A stretch of 64,000 nt of DNA from Actinoallomurus spadix. Lineage in GTDB: Bacteria; Actinomycetota; Actinomycetes; Streptosporangiales; Streptosporangiaceae. Location of the stretch: the NCBI RefSeq assembly GCF_024055725.1, contig NZ_JAMXMX010000022.1, positions 62,001 to 126,000 on the forward strand. The letters run 5' to 3'. Both the position numbers and the translations under genes were made by a program. The notes beneath the pieces were generated by a model that searched no databases, was not told where the DNA came from, and worked only from the letters and a program-made list of their open reading frames with translations. Shown piece by piece: positions 17,713-26,713 of the stretch. Positions within the stretch are counted from its first letter, which is position 1. Each line of letters starts with the position of its first letter.

Positions 17713-17737
17713 GAACTGGATGTTCATACTATGGAAC
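17713..17737. promoter_or_regulatory. Predicted IclR operator at the head of the catabolic operon
   Basis: GTTCATACTATGGAAC (17722-17737) is a near-palindrome with GTTC and GAAC arms, and a third half-site GAAC sits at 17713-17716. The order GAAC-GTTC-GAAC is the same as at the IclR gene (8719-8741). The site is 25-50 bp before the ATG of the DUF6282 gene. Confidence 0.6.
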
Positions 17738-17739
17738 AC

Positions 17740-18045
17740 GGCAATCCCTGTCTACGGCGATCGCGGAACCGAACCGGCCCATCCACCGGACCCCCGGCGA
17801 TCCACGCAGGTCAGCGCGCTCCAGGCGGCCTACGCGAGCACGGCGCGGCACGCCGCTCACACCGGATCCCGACCGGGACGACCCCCGATCCCGGTCACGC
17901 CTCAGGCGCCTGACACCCACAGGAGGCGACAGCTGTTTCAGGATGCGAAGCGAGAGAATGCGATGCGAACTCGACGCCCGGACGCCCCGGATCCCGGAGC
18001 GACGCCTCGTCCCAGGCGAGGGCTCAAAGGTCCGGCCGCTGCGCG
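17740..18045. other. Intergenic stretch, no gene supported
   Basis: About 300 bp of GC-rich sequence between the catabolic operon promoter and a gene remnant. I see no convincing reading frame, RNA or repeat in it. Confidence 0.5.
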
Positions 18046-18296
18046 TTCGGTGGGCCGAGGCGAGGCCGGCCGCCGGGAAGCCGGACGGCTCGCCGGTCCG
18101 CTCCACGTAGGGAAGGCCGTAGGCGGGCGTACCCGGCCCGAACAGCCTGCCCTGCGCGAGCGGTCCCGCGTCGACGGCGTCGTACCCGAGGAGGTCCAGG
18201 AGCTCGGTCGCGTACCGCTTCGCCGCCGCGTCGTCTCCGGCGATGGGGAGCGCGGTACAGTCCTCGGCCCCGGTCGGCCGGTTCAGTACGGCGAGG
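18046..18296 (-). pseudogene. 5'-truncated duplicate of the F420-reductase-like gene at 33063-33785
   Basis: On the minus strand the sequence reads NRPTGAEDCTALPIAGDDAA and continues through LLDLLGYDAVDAGPLAQGRL to GLPYVERTGEPSGFPAAGLA. This matches the C-terminal third of the oxidoreductase at 33063-33785 with only scattered differences. The nucleotide match covers roughly 18046-18296 against 33131-33382. Homology stops abruptly at 18296, so the nucleotide-binding half is absent and there is no start. It is a duplicated fragment, now non-functional. Confidence 0.8.
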
Positions 18297-18475
18297 ATCG
18301 AACACGGAGGGGTTCGCGCCGGTTCCGCCCGTACTCCAGGACGTGACCGGCACGAATCTGCGGTGACTGCCCTCCCATGGCTGAGGGCGCGGCCCGGCCC
18401 CCGCCCTTACCCGCAGGTCAGGCTCTGGGAGGTGGCCCCGGCATGCCGTCCCTTCGCCCGGGAACGGAGGAGACG

Positions 18476-19447
18476 TCAGCGGACCCAGACGTAGGAGTAC
18501 ACGTGGTACGCCACCGGCTTGCGGTGCGGGTCACGGCCGATCACGAGGTAGCCGAGTTCACCCTCGGCGGTCTTGACGCAGGCGATGATGGTGTCCGCTG
18601 CCAGGTCGTTTCCGGTGAAGCGCTGCCGCCACTGGTCGGCCGGTGTCCGGAGGCACTCGTTCTCCCCGGGCACCTTGTCGCCCAGGCTGATTCCCGTGCT
18701 GAACCAGTGCTTCTTCTCCCGGTACCGCGTGAGGCGGGCGAAGCGGGCGCCGTTGGCGGGCTGGAGGTCACCCGTGACGTGATCGTAGGACAGGTCGTCG
18801 GTGTTGCCACCCTGGTCACGGTCCAGGTCGACGTTGGTCGCCTGGCCGGTCTCGTTGAAGTCGAATTCCGCGATGGCGATGCGAGCGGGACCACGCGCAC
18901 CGACCGGCGCGGGAGGGCCGCTGTCGGAGACGGTGATCCTGGACCCCGGCTCGGCGCGGATGACGATGCGCTTGCGTTCGACATCGGCCGTGAAGTGACC
19001 GTCCATCTCGATGTGCAGTCGGCGTCCCGTACCGATCTGGTAGCCCTGACACTGGCCGGCCGAGCCGCTCCGGCAGATGATGAGCTGCGTGACGTCGCCC
19101 GGCTGAGCGGGGAGTGGCTTGTTGTTCTGATCCGTGAGATCGCCCTCCGCGCCGAGGTGGAACGTGCCCAGGGGCGTTACCAGTCGCCCGGAGGTCTCGA
19201 CGCTGATGTGAAATCCATCGTCGATCGACAACATGATCGGCAAGAACGGCAGATCGTACCCGACGTATCCCTTGACGCCCTTCGAGCGGGGTCGGGCGCC
19301 TTTCTTGGCGTGGGCAGGGAGCCCTCGCTTACCTGCCCTGGGCGGGACGTACGTGCCGGAATCGGGTCTGCCGTTGCCGGCGCACGCCGCGAGAAGGGAC
19401 GTGCAGCAAAGGAGCGCGGCCAGGGCACCGATGAGGCGGATTCGCAC
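18476..19447 (-). CDS. Secreted lipoprotein of unknown function
   Basis: A 323-residue exported protein. The N-terminus is MRIRLIGALAALLCCTSLLA followed by lipobox AC (LAAC), so it should be anchored outside the membrane. The mature part has VKGYVGYDLPFLPIMLSIDD, several Cys, and a C-terminal segment GELGYLVIGRDPHRKPVAYH. No family is recognised. The GTG at 19447 is chosen because GAGAGG lies seven bases upstream; the GTG at 19453 would sit on the ribosome site. It stands alone. Confidence 0.7.
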   Translation of the reverse strand: MRIRLIGALAALLCCTSLLAACAGNGRPDSGTYVPPRAGKRGLPAHAKKGARPRSKGVKGYVGYDLPFLPIMLSIDDGFHISVETSGRLVTPLGTFHLGAEGDLTDQNNKPLPAQPGDVTQLIICRSGSAGQCQGYQIGTGRRLHIEMDGHFTADVERKRIVIRAEPGSRITVSDSGPPAPVGARGPARIAIAEFDFNETGQATNVDLDRDQGGNTDDLSYDHVTGDLQPANGARFARLTRYREKKHWFSTGISLGDKVPGENECLRTPADQWRQRFTGNDLAADTIIACVKTAEGELGYLVIGRDPHRKPVAYHVYSYVWVR

Positions 19448-19773
19448 ATGCACTCCTCTCAGACGACTCGAGTGTCGGCACAGTTCCGATGAGAGTCCAG
19501 TCGATCAAGTCGCCTAAATGATCAAACGGTCCTTATCTACGGTCAGCAAGATATGCCATGGGCTCGACATCCACCGACCCACCGCTCTCGTTATACGTGC
19601 CTTACGCCACATATCGGGGAAAAATGAGCTGGTCAGGTCATGCGCCATGGCCCGCACCGAGGGGCGGCCATAGCCCTACGGGACCATCACGCGTCTGCGC
19701 CCTCGACGACCGGATCTCCGCACCCGTCCACGTCGGCCATCACGGAAGCCGATCGGCGCGATCCACTCCATAA
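19448..19773. other. Divergent intergenic region
   Basis: A 326-bp region between the lipoprotein and pentapeptide genes. It is locally AT-richer around 19515-19560 and probably holds both promoters, but I cannot place boundaries. No gene is seen in it. Confidence 0.4.
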
Positions 19774-20460
19774 GTGGAAAGGCTCGCCATCGGTCGCCGT
19801 ACGATCGGCCGATCCCCGCAGCGACATATCGCCACGAGGCCGTCCGCCGGGCCGGTCAGGTCATGGCCCTACAGTGAAGCGGCCCGCGAGGCGCTGGCCG
19901 CCTATGTCGAACGACGCGCGGAAGATGAGAACGCGACCCTGACCGGCGCGCATCTCGACTTCCGCGGCGCGGATCTGCGTGGCATGGACCTCTCCCGCGC
20001 GGACTTCACCGAAGCGACCCTCGACGGAGTATCCTTCGCCGGCTGTACGCTCAATCGCGCCGATTTCACGGACTCCTCCATCGTCGGAGCCACGTTCGTC
20101 AACGTCGAGATGATAGGCGCCGATCTCTTCCAGGTTTCAGGGAGAGGTGCGTGTTTCGCCGACGCGTGGCTCTCGGGCACCGAGGCTGAATTCGCCGATC
20201 TGCGGGCCGGGGATTTCCGCAACGCCTTCCTCGGCGGGGTGAGTTTCGTGAAGTCCGACCTGACCGGCGCCGACCTGCGGCACGCGAAGGCCGAGCGCAC
20301 CTTGTTCATCGGCTGCAGAGTCGCCGATATGCGGTTGACCGGGTTCTCGGGATCCATCGTCGGTCCGAGCGTGGCCGGGAACGACACCGAGCTCCATGAC
20401 GGCCTGCTCCAGGGGTGGTTCCAGGAGCGGGATGCGGATGTCACCGTGGTGTCGGTCTAG
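19774..20460 (+). CDS. Pentapeptide-repeat protein
   Basis: A 228-residue protein whose central part is built of A(D/N)LXX-type pentapeptides: LRGMDLSRADFTEATLDGVS, then CTLNRADFTDSSIVGATF, then SDLTGADLRHAKAERTLF. Such proteins fold into right-handed quadrilateral beta-helices and often mimic DNA or bind partner proteins. The helix SEAAREALAAYVERRAEDEN precedes the repeats, as in other actinomycete members. The GTG at 19774 is the only upstream start; the first 30 residues look atypical, so the true start may be uncertain. No membrane segment. Confidence 0.75.
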   Translation: MERLAIGRRTIGRSPQRHIATRPSAGPVRSWPYSEAAREALAAYVERRAEDENATLTGAHLDFRGADLRGMDLSRADFTEATLDGVSFAGCTLNRADFTDSSIVGATFVNVEMIGADLFQVSGRGACFADAWLSGTEAEFADLRAGDFRNAFLGGVSFVKSDLTGADLRHAKAERTLFIGCRVADMRLTGFSGSIVGPSVAGNDTELHDGLLQGWFQERDADVTVVSV

Positions 20461-20561
20461 AAGCGGGCGGCCAAGGCGGTGTGGTTCCCCTCGAGGAACG
20501 CGCCGCACACGTGTCAGTGAGGCGACGTCGTACCTCCGGCGCCCTCCGTTGTCTCCGCTCC

Positions 20562-22145
20562 TCAGTCCCGCGTGATGCGGCGGATCGTCGCGTGGAGTTC
20601 GCGTACGGCGGGCGCGGCCGGACCGTGCCGGCGCTCGAGGTCCGCGGCCAGTTCCCCGAGCACCTTCACGGCTTCATCGTTTCGGCCGATCCCGTGCAGG
20701 AGCAGACCGATCTGCTCGCGCAGGGCCGTGACCCGGTCGTCGTCCCTGCCGCGCACGCGCATCTGGTCGGTGAGCAGTCCCCGGAGCCGGTCCAGGGCGA
20801 GGTCGCTCTCGCCGAGCGCGGCGTGGCAGGTGGCCTCTTGCCGCCGGAATTCGAAGACCAGGTCGGTGTCGGGGCCGTCGCGGCGCGCCAGGTCCTCGGC
20901 GAGGCGATGGAAGGCGGCCGCCGCCCTGGCGTAGTTCCCGCCGGTCAGCAGAATGTTCGCGAGGTCGATCCGGACCCCGATGACGTCCGAGTGTCCGTCG
21001 CCGAGGTGGGTTCCGGCCTCCTCGGCGACGCGGGTGAGCATTCCGGCGGCCTCGCCGTACCGGGATTCGCGGGCGAGGCGTTCGGCCTGCCGCCGGGCGC
21101 GCACGAGGTCGCCGGCGCTGATCTCCTCCCGCGCTCCGGCGCCGATCCCGTCGTGTCCTCCGGCGCCGTCCGCGCCGGTGCGGGAGGCGGGCGGCGCGTC
21201 ATCGCGTGGGACGTCCGGCGGCACGGCCGGGATCCGGCCGACGACCTGGGCGTACATGTGCCAGGGGGTGGGACCCTGGTCGATCGCCCCCGGCAGCTCG
21301 GGCAGTGCGGTGACGTAGGGTTCGAGCAGCCGGTAGGCTTCCGCCGCCGAGGCCGGCCGGTCCTGCGGCTGCTTGGCGAGCAGTCTTAAGGCGACGGCTT
21401 CGAGCCCCGCGGGCACGTCCGGGCGCAGGTCGCGGATCGGGGCCGGCTTCTCGTACAGCTGGCCGTGCATCACGGACGCCTCGGTCGGGCCGTCGAACGG
21501 CAGTTCCCCGGTCAGCATGCGGTAGAGCACGCAGCCGAGCGCGTACAGGTCGCTGCGGGCCTCGACCTCGCCGCGGAACTGTTCCGGGGCCATGTAGGCG
21601 AGCGTCCCCACGGTCTGGTTCGTCCGGGTGATCCGCGACCGTTCGCTCGCGTCGAGCGCGACGGCGAGGCCGAAGTCCAGGACCTTTACGCCGCCGTCCC
21701 GGGCGAGCATGAGGTTGCTGGGCTTGAGATCGCGGTGGATCAGCTTGCGGCCGTGGGCGTAGGCCAGGACGGCGCAGGTCTGCGCGGCGATCGCGGCGGC
21801 CCAGCCGATCGGCAGTGGATCGTGTTCGGCCACCAGGTCGTCCACGCTGATGCCGTCGATCAGCTGCATCACGAGGTACAGCCGCCCTTGGAAGGGCCCG
21901 TCGCCGACCTGGGCGGCGTCATGGATTACCGGCACACCGGGGTGGTCCATCCGTGCGGTGAGCTGGGACTCGCGGACGAACCTGCGGACGAGATCCGGGT
22001 CGGGCTCGTCGTCGGGGAAGCGGATGAACTTCACGGCGACGCGGCGGCGCAGCCGGCGATCCGTGGCGCCCCAGACCTCCCCCATCCCGCCCTTGCCGAT
22101 GTGGACGGGGTCGAGGGTATAGCGATCGGCGATGACGATGGCCAA
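20562..22145 (-). CDS. Soluble Ser/Thr protein kinase with TPR-like C-terminus, at the end of the DISARM operon
   Basis: A 527-residue Hanks-type kinase. It has the glycine loop IGKGGMGEVWG, ATP Lys in VAVKFI, catalytic HRDLKPSNLM, DFG in VLDFGLAV, and APE in YMAPEQFRGE. After about residue 280 there is a Pro/Ala linker and no transmembrane helix. Then about 180 residues of paired helices follow (LARESRYGEAAGMLTRVAEE, YARAAAAFHRLAEDL), resembling tetratricopeptide repeats. The TTG start has GGGGAG seven bases upstream and lies only three bases past the methylase stop, so it is coupled to the defence genes. A kinase beside a methylase recalls Pgl systems, but here the partners are DISARM proteins. 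Confidence 0.88.
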   Translation of the reverse strand: MAIVIADRYTLDPVHIGKGGMGEVWGATDRRLRRRVAVKFIRFPDDEPDPDLVRRFVRESQLTARMDHPGVPVIHDAAQVGDGPFQGRLYLVMQLIDGISVDDLVAEHDPLPIGWAAAIAAQTCAVLAYAHGRKLIHRDLKPSNLMLARDGGVKVLDFGLAVALDASERSRITRTNQTVGTLAYMAPEQFRGEVEARSDLYALGCVLYRMLTGELPFDGPTEASVMHGQLYEKPAPIRDLRPDVPAGLEAVALRLLAKQPQDRPASAAEAYRLLEPYVTALPELPGAIDQGPTPWHMYAQVVGRIPAVPPDVPRDDAPPASRTGADGAGGHDGIGAGAREEISAGDLVRARRQAERLARESRYGEAAGMLTRVAEEAGTHLGDGHSDVIGVRIDLANILLTGGNYARAAAAFHRLAEDLARRDGPDTDLVFEFRRQEATCHAALGESDLALDRLRGLLTDQMRVRGRDDDRVTALREQIGLLLHGIGRNDEAVKVLGELAADLERRHGPAAPAVRELHATIRRITRD

Positions 22146-22148
22146 CGT

Positions 22149-24014
22149 TCAGCTCCCCGGTTTCATCGCTCCGGCGGCGAGCCCCTCGAACCCGAGCGTG
22201 ATGAGGGACTCTCCCACGTCGCCCAGGTTCCGCAGCGCCGCGGAGAGTGCCTGCAACCGCTGGAACGCCGCGCCGTACGGTCGCTGCCGTTCGAGCGGGA
22301 GCCGGGGAATGGGGACCCGCCGGGCGTCGGTACGGGACGCGGTCGTGCCGGCGCGGGAAAGGCCGGCGGCGCGGAGGAAGCAGGCGAGGAAGTACGGGTC
22401 GCAGCGTTCGGGGTCGGTCCGGAACACCTGGAGGTGCGGGCCGGCCGCGGCGCCGTCCGCCTGGACGACCGCGACCTCGATCCGCCCGGTGGCCGGCGGC
22501 ACGACGACGTCTCCGCGGCGCAGGATCACCACGCCGGGGCCGTCCGTCGTACGGCCCGACGGCGGACGGTCGACGAGCACGTCCTTGACCGTCAGCATCG
22601 GCAGGTCGCCGGCGTCGGTCGCCATCTTGACGGGTGACTGCCGGACCGAGACGGCGCCGCTCTGGATGAGCTCGCTGACGGTCGTCATGGGCACCTCTTC
22701 CGGCTCGGTCAGGAGGGGGATCAGCGCGGAGGCGGCGTCGTTCGCCGCCGTGAGGGACGCTTGAAGGCGTTCCCTGGCGTTCGCGTAATCGGCCTCGCCC
22801 GCGGCGGGAGGTGTCAGGTGCCGGGTCGAGGTGAGATCGACCACGTCGTCGAGCAGGTCGACGACGGGCACCGCCTGGCTGAGCTCGGACATCTGGGGGT
22901 CGTCCGGTCGTTCCAGGAACGCCCGCCAGCGGGTCACGACCGCCGGGCGGACCTCGCGGGGGTCCAGGGAGGCGGCGTTCATCTTGAGGATGTGACCGGG
23001 CAGTGGATCGTCCGGGGCGGGACGTCGCAACAGCCACAGGTGCGGGGGCGCCGCCGACGCCGAGGCGAATCCGGCCGGGAGCTCGATGACGGCGCGCAGG
23101 ACCCCGGCGCGCAGGAGCTGCGCACGGATCCGGCGGCCGGACCGGCGGTCCGCGGCGGCCGACGGCATGAGGACGACCGCGCGCCCGCCGGGGTTGAGCT
23201 GCCAGAGCGCGTGCTCGACCCAGGCCAGCTCGGACTCTCCCCGTGGCGGCAGGCCGTAGGTCCAGCGCGGGTCGCTGGTCAGCTCGTCGTATCCCCACGC
23301 GCGGTCGCCGAACGGCGGGTCGCAGAGGACGACGTCGACCCGTTCCCCGGGGAAGCCGTTCGCCCGCAGGGCGTCCCCGACGGCGAGGGCTGCGGGGGTT
23401 CCCCGCATCGCCAGCCGGATCCTTGTGATCACCGCGGTGGCCTCGTCCCGGTCCTGGGCGAGGATCCGGGCGGGCCGGTGCTCCAGGGCGGCCAGGAGGA
23501 GCGTCCCGATGCCGCAGGCGGGGTCGAGGACCGATCCGCCGTCGATTTCCGCGAGCTCGGCCATGAGCGCGGCCGTCTCGGCCGGGGTGTTCAGCACCCG
23601 GCGGGAGTGCGCTTCGACGTAGCGGTCGACCAGGAACTCGAAGGTGTCCGCGGGTCCGAGGCGCTCCGCCACCGCCGCGGTCTCCTCACGCAGGGCCGCG
23701 AGCGCCTTGTCGTGGGCGCGGGCCTCGCCGGTCAGGCCGGTCCCCAGGTCGGCGATGACCGCCGCGAGCTGAAGGTCGTCGGCGACGGTCCGGATCAGCT
23801 GCCAGAGATGCTCCTCGGGCGAGACCTCCATGGCCTTCCCCTGGGCGGCCAGCCATTTCTCGACCTCGGCCAAGGCGAACAGCGGGCTGTTGGCCGTCCC
23901 GCCGACCGGCTGCGGGAAGTCATCGTGGCGGCGCCGCCAGTTGCTGACGGCCGCGCGGCCGTATCCGGTCAGCCGCGCGATGTCGGCCGCCGTGACCGTG
24001 ATCGGCTCACGCAT
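22149..24014 (-). CDS. N6-adenine DNA methylase with N-terminal HTH and specificity-like tail
   Basis: A 621-residue HsdM-like protein. Residues 1-60 form a helix-turn-helix (VTAADIARLTGYGRAAVSNW). The methylase core has SAM motif SVLDPACGIGTLLLAAL and catalytic DPPF in VLCDPPFGDRAWGYDE. The C-terminal 190 residues (from about PMTTVSELIQSGAVSVRQSP) contain GDVVVPPATGRIEVAVVQ and RRVPIPRLPLERQR, like a type I specificity half-subunit. It follows drmC by 24 bp and precedes the kinase by 3 bp. No HsdR restriction subunit is present. I infer that it modifies self DNA for, or modulates, the neighbouring DISARM. Confidence 0.85.
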   Translation of the reverse strand: MREPITVTAADIARLTGYGRAAVSNWRRRHDDFPQPVGGTANSPLFALAEVEKWLAAQGKAMEVSPEEHLWQLIRTVADDLQLAAVIADLGTGLTGEARAHDKALAALREETAAVAERLGPADTFEFLVDRYVEAHSRRVLNTPAETAALMAELAEIDGGSVLDPACGIGTLLLAALEHRPARILAQDRDEATAVITRIRLAMRGTPAALAVGDALRANGFPGERVDVVLCDPPFGDRAWGYDELTSDPRWTYGLPPRGESELAWVEHALWQLNPGGRAVVLMPSAAADRRSGRRIRAQLLRAGVLRAVIELPAGFASASAAPPHLWLLRRPAPDDPLPGHILKMNAASLDPREVRPAVVTRWRAFLERPDDPQMSELSQAVPVVDLLDDVVDLTSTRHLTPPAAGEADYANARERLQASLTAANDAASALIPLLTEPEEVPMTTVSELIQSGAVSVRQSPVKMATDAGDLPMLTVKDVLVDRPPSGRTTDGPGVVILRRGDVVVPPATGRIEVAVVQADGAAAGPHLQVFRTDPERCDPYFLACFLRAAGLSRAGTTASRTDARRVPIPRLPLERQRPYGAAFQRLQALSAALRNLGDVGESLITLGFEGLAAGAMKPGS

Positions 24015-24038
24015 CGATGTTCGTCCTATCTCTGGGTT

Positions 24039-24797
24039 CTACAGCCGTTCCAGCATGCCCGCGGAGCGCAGTGCCGCGATGTGCTCGGCGGCGCGCCGGG
24101 GCGCCGAGCCGCCTCGGATCACCAGGCCCGCCTCGATGTTGTGGTCGACGCCCGACTGGGTCAGGTTGGCGCTGGACACCAACAGCTCCCGCCGGTCGGC
24201 TACGGCGATCTTGGCATGCATCTTGGCACCTCGCTCGGTTCGGCGGCCGGCGGGCCAGTGCCACAGGTGAACGCCGAGCCCGTGGAACGCCGCGGCGGGC
24301 TCATCCCCGGACATGGCGCTGCCCGCGCCCTGCAGGGTCTCCACGATCGCGGTGACCTCGACGCCGCGCCGGATCGCGGCGGCCAGGGCCTGGCGCAGCG
24401 GCTCGTACGGCTTGGCGGAGTAGGTCATCAGTAGCAGTTCGGCGGTCGCCCTCTGCACCAGGTGTACCAGGACCTGGGCGGTCGAGCGTACCGGGATGCC
24501 GTGGACGCGCGGGCCGCTCCACACGGACTCGATGGTGACGGCCGCCGCGTGGCGGGCGTGACCGTCCGCGACGCCGTACAGGTAGGCGGCCGTCTCCGCG
24601 TCGCGTACGCCGTCGATCTCCTGGGCGGCCAGGACGGCCGCCGCCGCGTCGGAGAAGCCGGGAACGGGGACGGCCTCGGTGATCGCCGCGCGCGGCCGGC
24701 CCTCGGCGAGGCGGTCGGCGAGGGCGCGCAGGTGCACGGGGCCGACGGCGTCGACGGCCGCGGCGGCGGCCGCCTGCAGCGCCGGGCGCCAGGTCAT
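24039..24797 (-). CDS. drmC: DISARM phospholipase-D-like protein DrmC
   Basis: A 252-residue protein with one phospholipase D HKD motif, MHAKIAVADRRELLVSSANL, in its C-terminal half, preceded by the PLD strand ELLLMTYSAKPYEPL. DrmC proteins in DISARM carry this PLD domain and are of this size. It starts 11 bp after drmB stops (ATG 24797, or GTG 24803) and is the third gene of drmA-drmB-drmC. In published DISARM work drmC is reported as less essential than drmA and drmB. Identification rests on the HKD motif and the conserved gene order. Confidence 0.88.
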   Translation of the reverse strand: MTWRPALQAAAAAAVDAVGPVHLRALADRLAEGRPRAAITEAVPVPGFSDAAAAVLAAQEIDGVRDAETAAYLYGVADGHARHAAAVTIESVWSGPRVHGIPVRSTAQVLVHLVQRATAELLLMTYSAKPYEPLRQALAAAIRRGVEVTAIVETLQGAGSAMSGDEPAAAFHGLGVHLWHWPAGRRTERGAKMHAKIAVADRRELLVSSANLTQSGVDHNIEAGLVIRGGSAPRRAAEHIAALRSAGMLERL

Positions 24798-24808
24798 GGC
24801 CACCCCCG

Positions 24809-26713
24809 TCACGGCGATTCGGGGAACAGCGCCAGGTCGGTGTCGTCGATCGGCACGACGAACCGGCGGTCGAGGAACTTGTTGCCCCGCTCGCAGGTCG
24901 TCTCCGACACGAACAGGCAGACGTGGCACGCCGCGCCGTGCAGGAAGTCGGCCGGGTTCTGCGGGAGGCGTTCGGCGCACAGCGGGTCGGAGGAGCAGTG
25001 CCGCGCGTCGGCGAGGGCCCGGCGGGTGATGCGGACGAGCCGGTCGGGCTCGGCGAGGGAGACGAGGCCGCCGAGCGTTCCCTCGGCGTCCGGGACCGCC
25101 GTGTAGATGAGGATGCCGGCGCGGTGCGGGTCGTCCTCGGTTCCGGAGTAGATCCGCTCGGACAGGCTCGCGGAGTTGTAGCCGCACTCCAGCGCGATCG
25201 TCCGGATCAGCAGATGCGAGAGCGTGTGCAGCGCGATGAAGCGCGCCCCCGGCCACAGCGCCATCGCGTCGAAGTCGGCGGCGTTCTTGATGCGGTCGGA
25301 GTAGCGATTCTTCCGGTGCCGGGCGTAGGCGTCCTTGTGCGCGCGGAGGGCGGCCGAGTCGGCGACGCGTTTCTCCCAGTCCTGCAGCAGGTCCTCGGGC
25401 AGGCGAAGGAAGATGCCCTCGCCGCGGACCTCGCTGGCCGGGACCCAGCTCGGCCGGGACCGGGCGAGACGGACCCGCGTCACCAGACCGGGGTCCTCGG
25501 GGTCCGGGGCGTCCAGCCGGGTGAAGCCGATCAGGGCGCGGACCTCGCGGAGGCGTTCGGCCTGGATGACGTCGGCGTAGACGCCTTTCAGCGCCTCCGG
25601 CACTCCGTCGACGTCCCGGTAGAGAGCGAAGTCCAGGTTGGGCTCCGGGAGCCGGTCGGCGGCGAACACCTCCCACTCGGCCGTGCGCAGGTCCGGGTAC
25701 CTGTCACCGGCGTCCTGGGACTCCGTCGCACCGGAGACCTTGGCCCGGTGGCGTTCGACCGCCTCGGCGATCTCCTCGTCGCTCCACTGGGACATGTCGC
25801 GCAGCGCGGGCAGGCCGCTGGCGCGCATGCTCGGGTACAGCGCCGGGGGCAGCTGTTCGAGTGCCCCCCAGTACTGCTCGACCTTGGCGTCCAGGGCGCT
25901 CGCCCCCGACTGGGGCACGGCGAGCGCCGGCAGTGTCTCGGCGAACCACTGGTTCGACGCGCCGACGACCAGGACCTTCGGTGGTTCCTTGCAGCCCTGC
26001 GGGTCGAACGTCGCCAGGTGCGGGTGCCGGCCGCGGCAGCGCGGGAGGTTCTCCTCGCCGCGCTTGCCCATCGCGTCGCGGATGTTCCGGCGTTCGCGGC
26101 AGTTGACGCAGCGGATTTCGACGTTCGCGCTGATGTTCCCGCCACGGTCCTCCATCTGCAGCCGGGGGTGGGTGGCGTTGGGGCACTCCCCTCCGCGGTG
26201 CACGAAGTGCGCGTACGGGAACTCGTCCAGGTGCCCGGCGGTGCAGCTGAGGATGAACCGGGCGGCGACCGCCAGCGGTTTCTTCTTCTTGCACTTCGCG
26301 TGGAAGAAGTGTGCCTCGTGTGGCTTGCGCGGCTTGGAATTCTCGAAGCCGAAGATCCCGGAGTCGAGCGCGCCGAGTTCGTTGCAGGCCGTGCACCTCA
26401 GCCAGCTCGGGAACGGCACGACCGGGACGCCGACTCGGGAGGCGGGGCCGTTCGGGTCGCGGTCCAGGCCCTCGTGCCACGGCGCCGGTTTGAGTTCGAC
26501 GACGCCCTTGCCGAGGACCTTTTGCACGGCCTTCAGCAGACGGGGTTCGACGATCGGGGCCTGCTGCGACCCGGAGTCGTTCCAGTCGTCCAGGCCTTTG
26601 ATCAGCACGGAGAACTTCGGCAGGTCGACGAGCGCGCCGACGCCGCTGGTGAACATCAGGTGGCTGGGGCGGACGCTGCCGACCCGGCGCTTGAAGGGGG
26701 TCGTCTCGCTCAT
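24809..26713 (-). CDS. drmB: DISARM DUF1998-domain protein DrmB
   Basis: A 634-residue protein. The N-terminus (RRVGSVRPSHLMFTSGVGAL) is typical of DrmB. Paired Cys in the first third (LRCTACNEL and later IRCVNCRERR) suggest zinc binding. The DUF1998 region near residues 500-600 includes FIALHTLSHLLIRTIALECG and AGILIYTAVPDAEGTLGGL, and ends with a Cys cluster CHVCLFVSETTCERGNKFLD. DrmB works with the DrmA helicase as the DISARM core complex. Its ATG overlaps the drmA stop by four bases. Confidence 0.92.
   Translation of the reverse strand: MSETTPFKRRVGSVRPSHLMFTSGVGALVDLPKFSVLIKGLDDWNDSGSQQAPIVEPRLLKAVQKVLGKGVVELKPAPWHEGLDRDPNGPASRVGVPVVPFPSWLRCTACNELGALDSGIFGFENSKPRKPHEAHFFHAKCKKKKPLAVAARFILSCTAGHLDEFPYAHFVHRGGECPNATHPRLQMEDRGGNISANVEIRCVNCRERRNIRDAMGKRGEENLPRCRGRHPHLATFDPQGCKEPPKVLVVGASNQWFAETLPALAVPQSGASALDAKVEQYWGALEQLPPALYPSMRASGLPALRDMSQWSDEEIAEAVERHRAKVSGATESQDAGDRYPDLRTAEWEVFAADRLPEPNLDFALYRDVDGVPEALKGVYADVIQAERLREVRALIGFTRLDAPDPEDPGLVTRVRLARSRPSWVPASEVRGEGIFLRLPEDLLQDWEKRVADSAALRAHKDAYARHRKNRYSDRIKNAADFDAMALWPGARFIALHTLSHLLIRTIALECGYNSASLSERIYSGTEDDPHRAGILIYTAVPDAEGTLGGLVSLAEPDRLVRITRRALADARHCSSDPLCAERLPQNPADFLHGAACHVCLFVSETTCERGNKFLDRRFVVPIDDTDLALFPESP

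Noticed and set aside
17528-18346. Plus-strand frame through the catabolic promoter and the gene remnant
   Set aside because: It crosses the operator and the inverted remnant, has no family features and lacks a ribosome site.
22149-24014. Type I restriction-modification locus
   Set aside because: The methylase has an S-like tail, but no HsdR endonuclease/translocase gene is adjacent; the helicases present are DISARM types.
22761-24434. A plus-strand frame opposite the HTH-methylase and drmC
   Set aside because: It spans two real genes on the other strand and has biased composition only.
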